Below are positions 1 to 7,678 of a stretch of 47,172 bases of DNA, piece by piece. Every line of letters begins with the position of its first letter. The first letter of the stretch is position 1. Position numbers and translations under genes: made by a program. The notes below the pieces were generated by a model. The model had not been told where the DNA came from. It did not search any database and saw only the letters and a list, made by a program, of their open reading frames with translations. Source of the DNA: a virus; IMG/VR virus record IMGVR_UViG_3300019135_000026, positions 1 through 47,172 of that record. One strand, written 5' to 3'.

Positions 1-1094
1 TGCTCGACCTTCAAGCTGGCGCAGTAGGCCAGGAAGGCGTCCAGCTCGCCGCGCATCTCGGCCTCGAAGCGTGCCAGCTCCCAGGTCTCGGACTGTTCCT
101 CGGGGGTGACCCCGCCGTCACCGCGAATGTTGCAGGTGACCGCGAAGGTGCCGGTGGCCATGTGCAGCGACAGTGCGTGGTCGCCGCCGCCGTAACGGCC
201 GCGGGTCTCACCGGCGACGGTGGTGATCGGGGCTTCCAGGACGTGCTTGGTGTTGGCCGCCAGTGCTGCGGCGAACACGTCGGCGTTGCGTGGCGCCATC
301 ACCACGCCCAGGCTGCGCATCGCGGCACGCAGGTCCTCATAGGCTGCGGTGGCGCGTTCCAGCGCCGGGCCTGACGACACGAAGTCCTGGAGCGTGGCGA
401 CGAAGTCGCCGCCGACGTTGGACTCAGCGAAGTCCAAGACCAGCAAGCTCTCCATGCCGGGGATGTAGCGGTCCGGGATCTCCACCGACGCCATCGACAG
501 CGCCGCTGAGGTCTGGCGGGACAGGAACGCCGCCGCCTCCTGCTCTGTGTCAAACGACTGGGTGCCCAGCTGCACCGGGATGCGATCGGCGTACTCGTCG
601 GCTCCTGCCGACACCTCCGACGGCGTCTCGATGTCGTATCTGCGGGTGGACGGGAAGATCAGCTCGGCGCTGACGACCTGGCGTCGGTTGTAGTTCTCCT
701 CGGCGACGATGATCAGGTGCGCCTCGATCGGGTAGTCGCGGTGGCGGAACACGAACCGCAGCCGGGTCGGCGGGCGCCGCGTGTTGTAGCTGTTGTGCTC
801 ATCGCGGGGCTGGACCAGGTGCAGTGACGCGCTGTCCAGCGGCTTGCGCTCCGGGAACAGGCACACCCATAGCTCGGCGCCGCGGGCCTCGGCGTCCAGC
901 TGCGCGGCGCGCAGCACCAGGGCGTCTTGGTCCTTGGCGAAGCCGGTCAGCTCGATGTGGCGCTTGGAGCGCATCTTGCGACCCGAGCCGCTCACTTCCC
1001 ACACGCGCTCGGCCTCCAGGACCGATCCGTCGCGCAGCAGCCACCGGCGGTGCTCGGTCTGGAGCGTGAAGTCTTCCCATGTCGTCTTCGCCAT
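1..1094 (-). CDS. Hypothetical phage protein, C-terminus cut by window edge
   Basis: The frame is open from an ATG at 1094 to the window edge, giving at least 364 residues with the stop outside. A GGAGG box lies about 8 bases before the ATG. The protein is a mix of charged helices and beta-prone stretches with no signal peptide or membrane segment, and I recognise no family. A glycine-rich turn (RYGGGDH) near residue 305 precedes a beta-rich stretch. It is the last visible gene of the leftward operon, downstream of a run of very small genes, and its size suggests a real enzymatic or structural role. Function unknown. Confidence 0.85.
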   Translation of the reverse strand, partial: MAKTTWEDFTLQTEHRRWLLRDGSVLEAERVWEVSGSGRKMRSKRHIELTGFAKDQDALVLRAAQLDAEARGAELWVCLFPERKPLDSASLHLVQPRDEHNSYNTRRPPTRLRFVFRHRDYPIEAHLIIVAEENYNRRQVVSAELIFPSTRRYDIETPSEVSAGADEYADRIPVQLGTQSFDTEQEAAAFLSRQTSAALSMASVEIPDRYIPGMESLLVLDFAESNVGGDFVATLQDFVSSGPALERATAAYEDLRAAMRSLGVVMAPRNADVFAAALAANTKHVLEAPITTVAGETRGRYGGGDHALSLHMATGTFAVTCNIRGDGGVTPEEQSETWELARFEAEMRGELDAFLAYCASLKVE

Positions 1095-1218
1095 GATGCG
1101 GCCCTCCAAGGCCTTGACGACCGTCGATCATCACTCACCGAAGTGGCGACGAACCGGTGGTCAGCGGGTGATGCTAGGTGACGTGTGTGGTGCGCGGTGC
1201 AGGTGGTGTGATCTGCGC

Positions 1219-1386
1219 TTACCGGACCCGGCGGGGCTGGCGGCGCAGCTCGGTGTGGACCGCCTGGGCGGTGGCCGCGTCGATGAAGAACACCGGCTGC
1301 TCGCCGGACTCACGGGCCTTGCGGACTGCGCGGCGGGCCGCCTGTGTCACTCGGCGCTCGTCGTCGCGGTGGTAGGACTTGCTCAT
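1219..1386 (-). CDS. Small basic hypothetical protein (55 aa)
   Basis: This frame is too short for a usual ORF cutoff but is supported by an AGGAAGG box seven bases before the ATG at 1386 and by its place between two genes of the same operon. The product is highly basic, with arginine pairs throughout and a tail rich in RR (LRRQPRRVR), and a short hydrophobic centre (PVFFIDAATA). It could bind nucleic acid, but nothing identifies it further. The leader ahead of it holds the strong hairpin at 1412-1438. Confidence 0.7.
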   Translation of the reverse strand: MSKSYHRDDERRVTQAARRAVRKARESGEQPVFFIDAATAQAVHTELRRQPRRVR

Positions 1387-1411
1387 CTCGGTACCTTCCT
1401 GGGCATGACAA

Positions 1412-1438
1412 CGCCCCCGGCCATCGTGGCCGGGGGCG
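1412..1438 (-). terminator. Perfect 12-bp hairpin between two left-arm genes
   Basis: CGCCCCCGGCCA (1412-1423) pairs with TGGCCGGGGGCG (1427-1438) around a 3-base loop. It starts just past the stop at 1452 of the preceding leftward gene and lies 25 bases ahead of the next start. No T-run follows, as is common in high-GC actinophages. It may terminate, attenuate or protect the message. Confidence 0.7.
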
Positions 1439-1451
1439 CTTCGACGGGGGT

Positions 1452-1667
1452 TCAGTTCAGGTGGATCAGGTCGCCGTGGGCGGCCACCGCGATGGTGGAC
1501 GTGCAGGTCAGCGCGGTTTCGATCTGCGCCTTGGCCGTCTCCGGGCAGGCGTGGATGGTCACATCGGCCAGCGCCCGGCCGGGCAGCAACTGGTCGCCGG
1601 AGGCCACGAGCACCAGGGCGTAGTGCTGGTGACCCTCGCAGTCGGTGTCCAGGGTCGGGTCGGTCAT
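1452..1667 (-). CDS. Hypothetical protein (71 aa)
   Basis: I chose the ATG at 1667 (MTDPTLDTDC) because GAGG lies about 5 bases upstream and this start sits just after the previous gene's stop at 1675. An ATG at 1733 would run back inside the neighbour. The product is acidic at its N-terminus with an alternating hydrophobic core (ALVLVASGD, STIAVAAHGD) that suggests a small beta-sheet protein. It has two or three cysteines and no clear metal motif. Function unknown. Confidence 0.7.
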   Translation of the reverse strand: MTDPTLDTDCEGHQHYALVLVASGDQLLPGRALADVTIHACPETAKAQIETALTCTSTIAVAAHGDLIHLN

Positions 1668-1674
1668 CAGGTCC

Positions 1675-1887
1675 TCACAGGCGCCGGGCATCGCGGGTGC
1701 GGCCCGCCGCAGCATCGGCTTGCACATGGGCACGTTGGACGATCATCGTGCCCGTCTTGCCCGACTTGACCTCGACCAGCTCCAGCGGCTGGCGTGCCCA
1801 CCGGCCGCAGATCGTGTCCTTGCAGTAGGCGAACCCCGCCTCGGCACGCTCGGGCGGGGTGATGGCGGCGCCGCACACCGTGCACAC
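1675..1887 (-). CDS. Zinc-ribbon-like small protein (70 aa)
   Basis: The start is GTG at 1887, giving MCTVCG at the N-terminus. C2 and C5 plus a second pair in FAYCKDTIC form a likely four-cysteine zinc ribbon over the first 27 residues. The rest is basic (KSGKTG, RTRDARRL). Small zinc ribbons of this style are common in actinophage operons, where their roles are unknown; RNA polymerase or nucleic-acid binding is a general possibility. The start lies four bases after the previous stop (1892), which suggests translational coupling. Confidence 0.75.
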   Translation of the reverse strand: MCTVCGAAITPPERAEAGFAYCKDTICGRWARQPLELVEVKSGKTGTMIVQRAHVQADAAAGRTRDARRL

Positions 1888-1891
1888 GGTG

Positions 1892-2104
1892 TCAGGCTGC
1901 GCGGTTCAGGCGCCGCAGCGCGGTGGCCTTGCGCCGCTGGTCGATGAAGCCGCGGAAGATCTGGCGGTTGAACCGGCCGTTGAACTGCGCCAGCTCCCGG
2001 GCCATCCCGTCGGCGAAGCGCTCTCGCGCCTCGTCGGAGCGGAACTCGTCACTGTCGGCGATGACCTCGGCGATGGCGATGAAGTGCTGCCTGCTGATGC
2101 TCAC
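1892..2104 (-). CDS. Conserved actinophage small protein (70 aa)
   Basis: The opening MSISRQHFIAIAEVIAD and the following helix (RFADGMARELAQFNGRF) match a short helical protein that I recognise as frequent in phages of Gram-positive actinobacteria, always without known function. The sequence reads as two or three amphipathic helices with a basic tail (DQRRKATALRRL). AGGAGG lies just upstream of the ATG at 2104 on the minus strand. The palindrome at 2125-2144 sits in its leader. Confidence 0.8.
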   Translation of the reverse strand: MSISRQHFIAIAEVIADSDEFRSDEARERFADGMARELAQFNGRFNRQIFRGFIDQRRKATALRRLNRAA

Positions 2105-2124
2105 GTGCGGCCTCCTTGGGGCCT

Positions 2125-2144
2125 GTTCCGACGTGCGTCGGAAC
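2125..2144. repeat. Perfect 8-bp inverted repeat, GACGTGCGTC core
   Basis: GTTCCGAC (2125-2132) and GTCGGAAC (2137-2144) flank GTGC. It lies in the 64-base gap between two leftward genes. It could be a short terminator for the upstream gene or an operator. Its core differs by one base from the GACGCGCGTC palindromes found elsewhere in the window. Confidence 0.7.
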
Positions 2145-2168
2145 GGGGGGTTGGTGCGGCGGTGCGGA

Positions 2169-2708
2169 CTAGGCGTTGTCTTCCTGGATGCGGCGCAGCA
2201 GCGTCTCGGTGTCGGCGTAGCCCTGCTTGCTGAGCAGGTAGCAGATCTGGTCCTCCAGCGCGTTGTTGACGCCCGCCGCCTCGCCCGCCTTGGCCTCGTG
2301 CACGTCCTCGTCCAGGTCGCCCTCGCCCAGGCCCAGGCTGCGGGTCAGGGCGACCAGCTCGGCCACCTGCTCGGGGTTGCCGCCGCCGGGCTGGCGGCTG
2401 TCGAACACGACGTTGTCGTTGACGTGCAGGCGCAGGTGCTCGCCGTGCTCGTAGTCGCCGTCGATCTCGACGTTGACCGTCTGCGGGTCGGTCAGCGACT
2501 CGTGCACCACCAGCGTGGTGTCGCGGACGGTGACCTCGGCGTAGGACTTGCCCTCGTCGCCGGGCTTGACGTGGGCGGTGACGCTACCGGGGGCTAGGCT
2601 GTTGGCCTCGGCCCACTCCTCGTCACGCCAGGTGCGGCAGGGCGTGCAGCGGTCGAAGCCCGGGTCGGCAGGCGCCTCGTTGCAGTACACGCACTCGTCC
2701 GTGCTCAT
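2169..2708 (-). CDS. Hypothetical protein with N-terminal zinc knuckle (179 aa)
   Basis: The ATG at 2708 follows a GAGGAG box. Residues 6-24 hold two CxxC pairs (CVYC and CTPC about 12 residues apart), a probable zinc site. Residues ~50-105 look beta-rich and acidic, and the C-terminal third is helical (ALEDQICYLLSKQGY; DTETLLRRIQEDNA). The overall charge is strongly negative. No enzyme motif is visible. The protein may be a small adaptor or a DNA mimic, but acidity alone is not proof of that. Confidence 0.82.
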   Translation of the reverse strand: MSTDECVYCNEAPADPGFDRCTPCRTWRDEEWAEANSLAPGSVTAHVKPGDEGKSYAEVTVRDTTLVVHESLTDPQTVNVEIDGDYEHGEHLRLHVNDNVVFDSRQPGGGNPEQVAELVALTRSLGLGEGDLDEDVHEAKAGEAAGVNNALEDQICYLLSKQGYADTETLLRRIQEDNA

Positions 2709-2789
2709 GTCGTGCTCCTCGTGTGTGTCTGGGTGGGTGCTGGCGTTTCTTGGAGCGCAGCGACGTGAGCCGCTGCGCTCGGGGTTGCG

Positions 2790-3149
2790 TCAGGCCGAGC
2801 GCAGGTTCTGCACGGCGGCGTCGCCGGTGTCGGTGCGGAACACCAGGACGTGGGTGGAGCGCCCCCCGGAGGTGGCGACGATCTCGGGCGTGCCGGTCTT
2901 GACCACTCGACCGGCGGCCTTGACAGCGTCGGCGGTCAGGTAGACGCGCCCGGTGTTCAGGGCGTAGCCGTGCGCCTCGGCGTGCACCTTGGCGTCGAAC
3001 TTCGGTGCGACCGCCTCGGCGACCGCGGCGGGGGTGGCGAACTCGGGCTGGACGCCGAGGGCACGCAGGACCTCGGTGAGCTGGCCCAGCAGCTCGGGCG
3101 ACAGCTTGGACACGTCGACTGCGGGCTGGGACTTGGGGGTGCGGGCCAT
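2790..3149 (-). CDS. Hypothetical protein (119 aa)
   Basis: The ATG at 3149 follows a clear AGGAGG box. The N-terminal half is helical (SKLSPELLGQLTEVLRALG; AVAEAVAPKF); the C-terminal half reads as a small beta domain (GRVYLTADAVKAAGRVVKTG; STHVLVFRTDTGD). It is the first gene after a ~470-base gap without genes, so it probably has its own promoter there. No family recognised. Confidence 0.8.
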   Translation of the reverse strand: MARTPKSQPAVDVSKLSPELLGQLTEVLRALGVQPEFATPAAVAEAVAPKFDAKVHAEAHGYALNTGRVYLTADAVKAAGRVVKTGTPEIVATSGGRSTHVLVFRTDTGDAAVQNLRSA

Positions 3150-3623
3150 GATGGTTGCCCTCCTGAGCGTTGTCGGGTGGCCGTCCCGTGCGGGGCGGCC
3201 GGTCCGTGCGGGGGGTGATGCGATGCTGCGAACCGCCTGTCGTGTGCATGCACAGGAACGGGATAGGCGCTTGGCACTGGCGTCGAGAGGCCCGCGAAGG
3301 CTACTGGCGACTCACCCGGGGGTGGGACGCGATGGCCGTGCGGCGCGATGTGTGACTCGCGCTCGTGATGGCTTCGGTTGCTCGGGCACTGAACCGGACC
3401 GCCTGGGATGACGTAGACGTGCGGGTGCAACGCGCCGGGACTCACCACGCACCGCAGGGAATGCGGGGCGGATCGTCCAGCGGCAATGGCTACTCACCGA
3501 TTCGGCGACGATCGGTGAGTCTTGCGGGTGACGTCACGTGATGTGCGGGGTGCGCATGCACGCCACGTGACGCGCACGCCGCATCACGTGGGGCGGGGGA
3601 GAAGTCCTCCACGTACGCGCGGG
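3150..3623. promoter_or_regulatory. Gene-free control region with hairpin and CACGTG cluster
   Basis: No convincing gene is present on either strand. A perfect 10-bp hairpin, ACTCACCGAT (3492-3501) with ATCGGTGAGT (3511-3520), lies mid-region. Three CACGTG palindromes follow at 3535, 3564 and 3585. This is a likely promoter/operator region for the leftward gene starting at 3149, and possibly a replication or partition site. I could not place a confident -35/-10 pair. Confidence 0.5.
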
Positions 3624-4829
3624 TCACAGCGTCAGCGCGTCCAGCGCGTCGGCGATGGCCGCAGCGGCTGCCTCGGGGTCGGGGAACACGGCCAGCGTGT
3701 AGGTCTGCGACGCAAGCACGCGGGACCCGTCGGCCAGGAAGGTGTCAGGGTCAAACGCGCCGCGTTCGAAGTGGTCGTGAGCCATCACGGTGGCGATGCG
3801 CAGCCAGCGCAGCGTGCGCTGGGCGAGACGCTTGGCGTACTCGGCGCGGATGGCCGGGTCGCGGTCGGCCAGGTAGCTGTCGTAGGACTCGGCCATCCCG
3901 CAGGCGGCGAACACGTCGCGGGAGAACTCGGTCCAGCGGAAGTAGCCGTCGGAGCGCCGGTGGGCGTCGTCGAGCAGCACCTCGACCAGGGCGTCAAGGC
4001 CACGGGCGGTGATCGCGGCGGCCAGGGTGGCCGACAGCAAGTGCGCGTCGGGCCGACCCGGGGTCGGGAAGCGCGCCCCGGTCATGCCCGGGACACGGTC
4101 GGCCAGGTGGCGGGCGATGACGGTGTCGACGCCGCCGGAGTTGGCCAGCGCTGTGTCCAGGCGCTCAAGGGAGTCGCTGCGCAGCTCGCCAGCGGCGTAC
4201 ATGTCGCGGTAGATGCGCTGCACGCTGGAGCGTGAGCGGTTGACGATGACGCCCATGAGCCACGACGCGTGCTCGGGGGAGTCGCCGTCGCAGTCGGGCA
4301 CCCCGACCTGGGCCGACAGCCAGGCGGCGGCCAGCGCCAGGGCGGCGTGGTCGTGCTCGCACAGGGCGATCTCGCGGTTGACCGCGATGAAGGTCTCAGA
4401 GCAGGCGTCCTCAGCGGCGGTGCCGACCATGCGCTCCACACGCCGGGCGCGGGAGGTGGCGATCGTGTCGATGATGCCGACCAGCAGGGTGGTGATCGGC
4501 ATGACGGCGCGCAGCGCCTCGGGGGTGACGGTCTGGGCGTCACGGTCGGCCTGCTCACCGGCGCGGCGGGCGGCCTTGCGGCGCTGGGCGGCGCGGCGGG
4601 CCACCGCACGGGCGCGGCTCAGCTCGCGCTGACGGGCGGCCTCGGCGTCGATGGGGTTGCCGGACCGGCGGGCTGCGTGGGCGTCGGCGGAGGTGTCCAT
4701 GCCGGTGCCGGAGGTGAGGTCCTCAAGCGTCGCGTCGGCCAGCACGGCCTCGGACACGTTCGGGGCGCTGCGGGTGGTGACGGCTGCGGTGACCAGGTCG
4801 CGGATGCGGTCGCGGGTGAGGGTGTCCAT
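3624..4829 (-). CDS. Large hypothetical left-arm protein (401 aa)
   Basis: I chose the ATG at 4829 (MDTLTRDRIRDLV) since AGGAGA precedes it and the upstream gene stops immediately before it (4831). The N-terminal 120 residues are highly charged with an alanine/arginine helix (ARAVARRAAQRRKAARRAG) that should form a long basic helix. The remainder is helical, with CDGDSPEHASWLMGVIVNRS around residue 220 and a C-terminal acidic alanine-rich helix. No membrane segment or catalytic motif is recognised. It is one of the two largest left-arm proteins, so it is a candidate early effector or replication accessory. Confidence 0.85.
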   Translation of the reverse strand: MDTLTRDRIRDLVTAAVTTRSAPNVSEAVLADATLEDLTSGTGMDTSADAHAARRSGNPIDAEAARQRELSRARAVARRAAQRRKAARRAGEQADRDAQTVTPEALRAVMPITTLLVGIIDTIATSRARRVERMVGTAAEDACSETFIAVNREIALCEHDHAALALAAAWLSAQVGVPDCDGDSPEHASWLMGVIVNRSRSSVQRIYRDMYAAGELRSDSLERLDTALANSGGVDTVIARHLADRVPGMTGARFPTPGRPDAHLLSATLAAAITARGLDALVEVLLDDAHRRSDGYFRWTEFSRDVFAACGMAESYDSYLADRDPAIRAEYAKRLAQRTLRWLRIATVMAHDHFERGAFDPDTFLADGSRVLASQTYTLAVFPDPEAAAAAIADALDALTL

Positions 4830-4830
4830 G

Positions 4831-5325
4831 TCAGGTCGTCTCCTGGGTGATCGGTGCGGGGGTGGACAGGCGGGCGAGGTCAGACACCGACATGCCGTGC
4901 TCGGCGAGCAGCGCGAGCACGGTCTCGATGGCGACCTGGGCGGTGCGGTCGGTCGCGGCGTCACGTGCGCGGTTGCGCACGTGGCCGGTCGTGGCGGTCT
5001 TGGTGGCGGCGTGCGCCTCACGCTGGACGCGGGCCGTCAGCGTGCAGATGCGGGCGTGCAGCAGCTTGTTGAACGGGCTGGACACCGCTCGCCCGTGGTC
5101 ACGCGCCGACAGCTTGTGACGGTCGAACGCCCCGTCGGCCAGGAGCAGCTCGTCGGGCGGCAGTGCGGGCAGGCCCGGCGTTTGGACGGGCGTCGCAACC
5201 GGTGCAGGTGCGGCCGGTGCCTCCGGGACGGCGTCGACTGGGGGGGTGACGACCAGTGTCGGCCCGTCGGGTGCAAGTCCGAGCGCCGCCAGGTGCTCGC
5301 GGCGCTGCGTGTCGGTCATGGGCAT
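4831..5325 (-). CDS. Hypothetical protein (164 aa), proline-rich linker
   Basis: The ATG at 5325 follows a GAGAGGA box. The first ~60 residues are proline/alanine-rich and disordered-looking; residues ~62-164 are a charged helical domain (DRHKLSARDHGRAVSSPFNKLL; TAQVAIETVLALLAEHG). Its stop nearly touches the start of the 401-residue protein, so the two are probably translated together. Function unknown. Confidence 0.82.
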   Translation of the reverse strand: MPMTDTQRREHLAALGLAPDGPTLVVTPPVDAVPEAPAAPAPVATPVQTPGLPALPPDELLLADGAFDRHKLSARDHGRAVSSPFNKLLHARICTLTARVQREAHAATKTATTGHVRNRARDAATDRTAQVAIETVLALLAEHGMSVSDLARLSTPAPITQETT

Positions 5326-5364
5326 GGCAGTTCCTCTCAGGTCAGGTGGGGGTGTGCGGGCGGG

Positions 5365-5751
5365 TCAGGACTGCAACAGCTCGGCGATGAGCTGTCCCTC
5401 GCCCAGCTGCATGCGCTCGCCCACGGCCTCGGCGAGCATGAAGATCTCGTGGGTGAGGGGGTCGCCGAACCAGGACGGGGGTGCGGTGGTGTTGTCCACC
5501 TGCCGCCACAGGCCGCCGATGGCCCGCAGCGTCACCAGCAGGTCCTTGGCGGGCGCCTGCCCGAGGAGTTCACGCCGCACACGCAGGCGCACGACGTCCA
5601 GGCCCATGCGCACCTGGAAGCGGCGGTGGGCGTTGGCGTCGCAGCGCAGGTCGATGCGCAGGTCGTCGATGGTGACGTCGGCGTCTGTCGCCAGCCACTC
5701 ACTCAGCTGCTCGAACTCGCGGCCGACGAAGTCGGGGGTGACGTTGCTCAT
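5365..5751 (-). CDS. Hypothetical protein (128 aa)
   Basis: The ATG at 5751 has a strong AGGAGG box. The protein is acidic at the start, then basic (DLRIDLRCDANAHRRFQVRM; VVRLRVRRELLG), with a tryptophan-containing centre and a helical C-terminus (IFMLAEAVGERMQLGEGQ). It has no cysteine cluster and no signal. Its leader is rich in TGTGCGGG on the plus strand, like several neighbours. Function unknown. Confidence 0.82.
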   Translation of the reverse strand: MSNVTPDFVGREFEQLSEWLATDADVTIDDLRIDLRCDANAHRRFQVRMGLDVVRLRVRRELLGQAPAKDLLVTLRAIGGLWRQVDNTTAPPSWFGDPLTHEIFMLAEAVGERMQLGEGQLIAELLQS

Positions 5752-5796
5752 GTGGCGGCCCTCCTGGGCTTGTGTGTGCGGGTGTGCGGGTGTGGG

Positions 5797-6354
5797 TCAG
5801 ACGGCCAGCAGCAGCGCGGCCAGCGCCGCCTGGGTGTCGGCGGGCAGTGCGGCGACCAGCGCCGCGAGGTCGGCCGGGGCGTCGGGTGCGGGCAGCACCG
5901 CGACGACGGGCTTGGGGGTGCGCGCCTTGGCCGCCTTGGCCTTGGGCGTCTTGGGCTTGGCCGTCTTGGCCGCCTTGGGCTTGGCGGCCTCGGGTGCGCC
6001 TGCCAGGGCGGCGAACTCGGCGTGCACCGCGGCCAGCGCCCGCCAGGTGGCGTCGGTGCCAAGCAGGTCACGCCCGCCCCGGTACAGCACGCGGTTGTAG
6101 GGCGAGCGCCGCTTGGCGGGGGCGACGATCTCCAGCTCGTCGTCGCCGACCACCAGCTCGTCCACGTCGGCGCCCTTGAACGTGAAGGCGGCCAGGGTGG
6201 TGACGTGGGCCGCCGTGCTGGGGGTGCCAGGCTCCACGACGGGTGCGGGGGTGACGCCTTGCGGGGCGGCGAGGTCACGCAGGATGGCGCGCAGCAGGCG
6301 CTCGTCGACAGTGACGGGCATGGCGGTGACGGGCGTGGCGGGGGTGACGGTCAT
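5797..6354 (-). CDS. Hypothetical protein with Lys/Ala/Pro-rich linker (185 aa)
   Basis: I chose the ATG at 6354, preceded by AGGAG, over an in-frame ATG further upstream. Residues ~10-120 form a globular domain (VDERLLRAILRDLA; NRVLYRGGRDLLG). Residues ~125-150 are a low-complexity run built from K, A, P and T that resembles the basic tails of histone-like and nucleic-acid-binding proteins. The tail (LPAPDAPADLAALVAALP) is alanine/leucine helical. The LPAPDA word recurs in the gene at 8149-8712. Nucleic-acid binding is inferred from composition only. Confidence 0.82.
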   Translation of the reverse strand: MTVTPATPVTAMPVTVDERLLRAILRDLAAPQGVTPAPVVEPGTPSTAAHVTTLAAFTFKGADVDELVVGDDELEIVAPAKRRSPYNRVLYRGGRDLLGTDATWRALAAVHAEFAALAGAPEAAKPKAAKTAKPKTPKAKAAKARTPKPVVAVLPAPDAPADLAALVAALPADTQAALAALLLAV

Positions 6355-6386
6355 GGCAGCTCCTGTGGGGGGGCGTGGGTGCGGGT

Positions 6387-6442
6387 CTGAGCGACCCCGG
6401 CAGCGCACGGACGCGGTGTCCGTGCGCTGCAAGCGCGCTCAG
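6387..6442 (-). terminator. Two-part hairpin between left-arm genes
   Basis: The inner stem GCAGCGCACGGAC (6400-6412) pairs perfectly with 6418-6430 around a 5-base loop. An outer arm CTGAGCG (6387-6393) pairs with CGCTCAG (6436-6442), which contains the stop codon of the upstream gene (6439). The same layout recurs at 6990-7060. It probably acts as terminator or attenuator for leftward transcription. Confidence 0.75.
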
Positions 6443-6954
6443 AAGCGGATGCGGCTCCAGCCGTGCACCGGGCCGCGCTCGCCCGTCTGGGCGATGTAGT
6501 CGCGCAGGGCGATCAGGTCGGCGCGCTCGTCGGCCAGCTCGTGGTCGCCGGGGACGGTGCCCGCCAGCTCGGCGTCGACCTCGTCCAGCGCGTCAGCCGT
6601 GATCGCGCCGGTGGTCGCCAGGGTCAGCAGCGCGGAGGTCTGCCCGCCGTGCCACTCCGCGGCGATCCGGCGGGCGACCGCGTCGGGCAGTGGCGCGTCC
6701 ACGAGCGGGTGCCCGGCGTCGCAGTGGTCGTCCATCGCATCGGGCAGCGCGAACACCGGCGCGGGGAACTCGTCGGTGTCGGCGCTGTCGGCGTCGATCG
6801 CGTTGGCCTCGGCGACCTGGGCGAGCACCTCGGTCACGGGCATGTCACGGGCGGCGGGGGCGGCCAGGCCCTCGCGGATGAGCTGGGCGACCAGGTGGGC
6901 GGGGCAGTAGACGGCGGCGCGGTAGGCGTAGCCGATGACGTCAGTGGCGTTCAT
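6439..6954 (-). CDS. Conserved phage protein (171 aa)
   Basis: The ATG at 6954 follows AAGGAGTG. The opening MNATDVIGYAYRAAVYCPAH and the later DEFPAPVFALP are words I recognise from a family widespread in Streptomyces and related phages, without known function. C16/H19 and a C/H pair in DDHCDAGHP could hold a metal ion. The C-terminal half is helical and acidic. The stop codon lies inside the outer arm of the hairpin that follows the gene. Confidence 0.85.
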   Translation of the reverse strand: MNATDVIGYAYRAAVYCPAHLVAQLIREGLAAPAARDMPVTEVLAQVAEANAIDADSADTDEFPAPVFALPDAMDDHCDAGHPLVDAPLPDAVARRIAAEWHGGQTSALLTLATTGAITADALDEVDAELAGTVPGDHELADERADLIALRDYIAQTGERGPVHGWSRIRF

Positions 6955-6989
6955 GTCACTCCTTGTGGGTGTGCGGGGGCGTGTGCGGG

Positions 6990-7060
6990 CTGAGCAGCCC
7001 CCGCACCCCACGGCCGGTCAGGTCCTGGCGGGACCGGTCGTGGGGTGCGAGCGTGCTCAG
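6990..7060 (-). terminator. Long two-part hairpin, 17-bp inner stem
   Basis: The arm at 7003-7019 pairs with 7032-7048 over 17 positions with one G-T wobble and a 12-base loop. The outer arms CTGAGCA (6990-6996) and TGCTCAG (7054-7060) pair around it and include the stop codon at 7057. It has the same plan as 6387-6442 with a different inner sequence, so structure, not sequence, is conserved. Confidence 0.75.
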
Positions 7061-7260
7061 ACGTGCAGCGGCTGGCGCGCCCACACCAGGGCGGCGGGCA
7101 GGCGGGCGGAGTCCATCCACCCCTGCTCACGCAGCCAGGCGATGTGGTGCATGCGGGTGAGCGCCTGGGTGAGCGGCGCGACGGGGGCGACGGTCGGCGT
7201 GTCGCTGCTGACCACGTAGGTCGCGGCGGGGGCGGTGCGGGTGCGGGTGGACTTGGTCAC
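7057..7260 (-). CDS. Small basic hypothetical protein (67 aa)
   Basis: I chose the GTG at 7260 because AGGAGG lies six bases upstream. The N-terminus is basic and threonine-rich (TKSTRTRTAPA); the C-terminus is a helix with aromatic residues (MHHIAWLREQGWMD). No motif is recognised. It lies between two hairpins, at 6990-7060 and 7284-7305. Confidence 0.7.
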   Translation of the reverse strand: MTKSTRTRTAPAATYVVSSDTPTVAPVAPLTQALTRMHHIAWLREQGWMDSARLPAALVWARQPLHV

Positions 7261-7283
7261 GGCGTGCCTCCTGGGCATGCGAT

Positions 7284-7305
7284 GGCCCCCGCTCAAGCGG
7301 GGGCC
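7284..7305 (-). terminator. Perfect 9-bp GC hairpin
   Basis: GGCCCCCGC (7284-7292) pairs with GCGGGGGCC (7297-7305) around TCAA. It lies directly upstream of the ribosome site of the gene starting at 7260 and downstream of the stop at 7344, like the hairpins at 1412 and 9878. Confidence 0.7.
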
Positions 7306-7343
7306 GGGTGGGTGCTGCGGAGTTGCGTGGTGCGTGGTGCAGG

Positions 7344-7553
7344 TCAGGCGGCGGTGGGCGGGGCCAGGCGGCGCGCCAGCGTCTGGGTGGGCAGCGGGCC
7401 GGTGTAGGCCAGCGTGCGAGCGACGATCAGCGCGTCGGGGGCGGGCATGACGGCGATCAGCGTGCGCGTGGGGACGACCGTGCGGACGGCACGTCGGCGG
7501 GTGACCAGCGCGTGGTCGACGAGCACGTCTGCGTGGGTGGCGACGAGGTTCAT
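7344..7553 (-). CDS. Small hypothetical protein (69 aa)
   Basis: The ATG at 7553 follows AGGAGG. The protein is basic and rich in valine and threonine (MNLVATHADVLVDHALV; RRRAVRTVVPTRTLIAVMP), suggesting a small beta-rich fold. It carries the word MPAPDA, similar to LPAPDA in two neighbours (5797-6354 and 8149-8712). Function unknown. Confidence 0.7.
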   Translation of the reverse strand: MNLVATHADVLVDHALVTRRRAVRTVVPTRTLIAVMPAPDALIVARTLAYTGPLPTQTLARRLAPPTAA

Positions 7554-7678
7554 TGCATGCCTCCTGGGCACGTGGTGGCCCGCGCCGTATGCGCGTGGCC
7601 GGGGGGTGCTGCGGTGGTGCGAGGTCTGAGCGACCCCCCATGCCCACCCGCTCACTCACGGGCGGACATGAAGCGCGC

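Noticed and set aside
3150-3623. tRNA or other stable RNA gene in the long gap
   Set aside because: No cloverleaf, T-loop GTTC-A word or CCA end could be found on either strand; only simple dyads are seen.
3624-4829. Possible sigma-factor-like protein
   Set aside because: Basic helices and a few sigma-like words were tempting, but no region 2 or region 4 pattern could be traced.
4651-6390. Long rightward frame of 579 codons opposite left-arm genes
   Set aside because: It is antisense to three well-supported leftward genes with good ribosome sites, and has the glycine/valine-rich look of a GC-rich antisense shadow.
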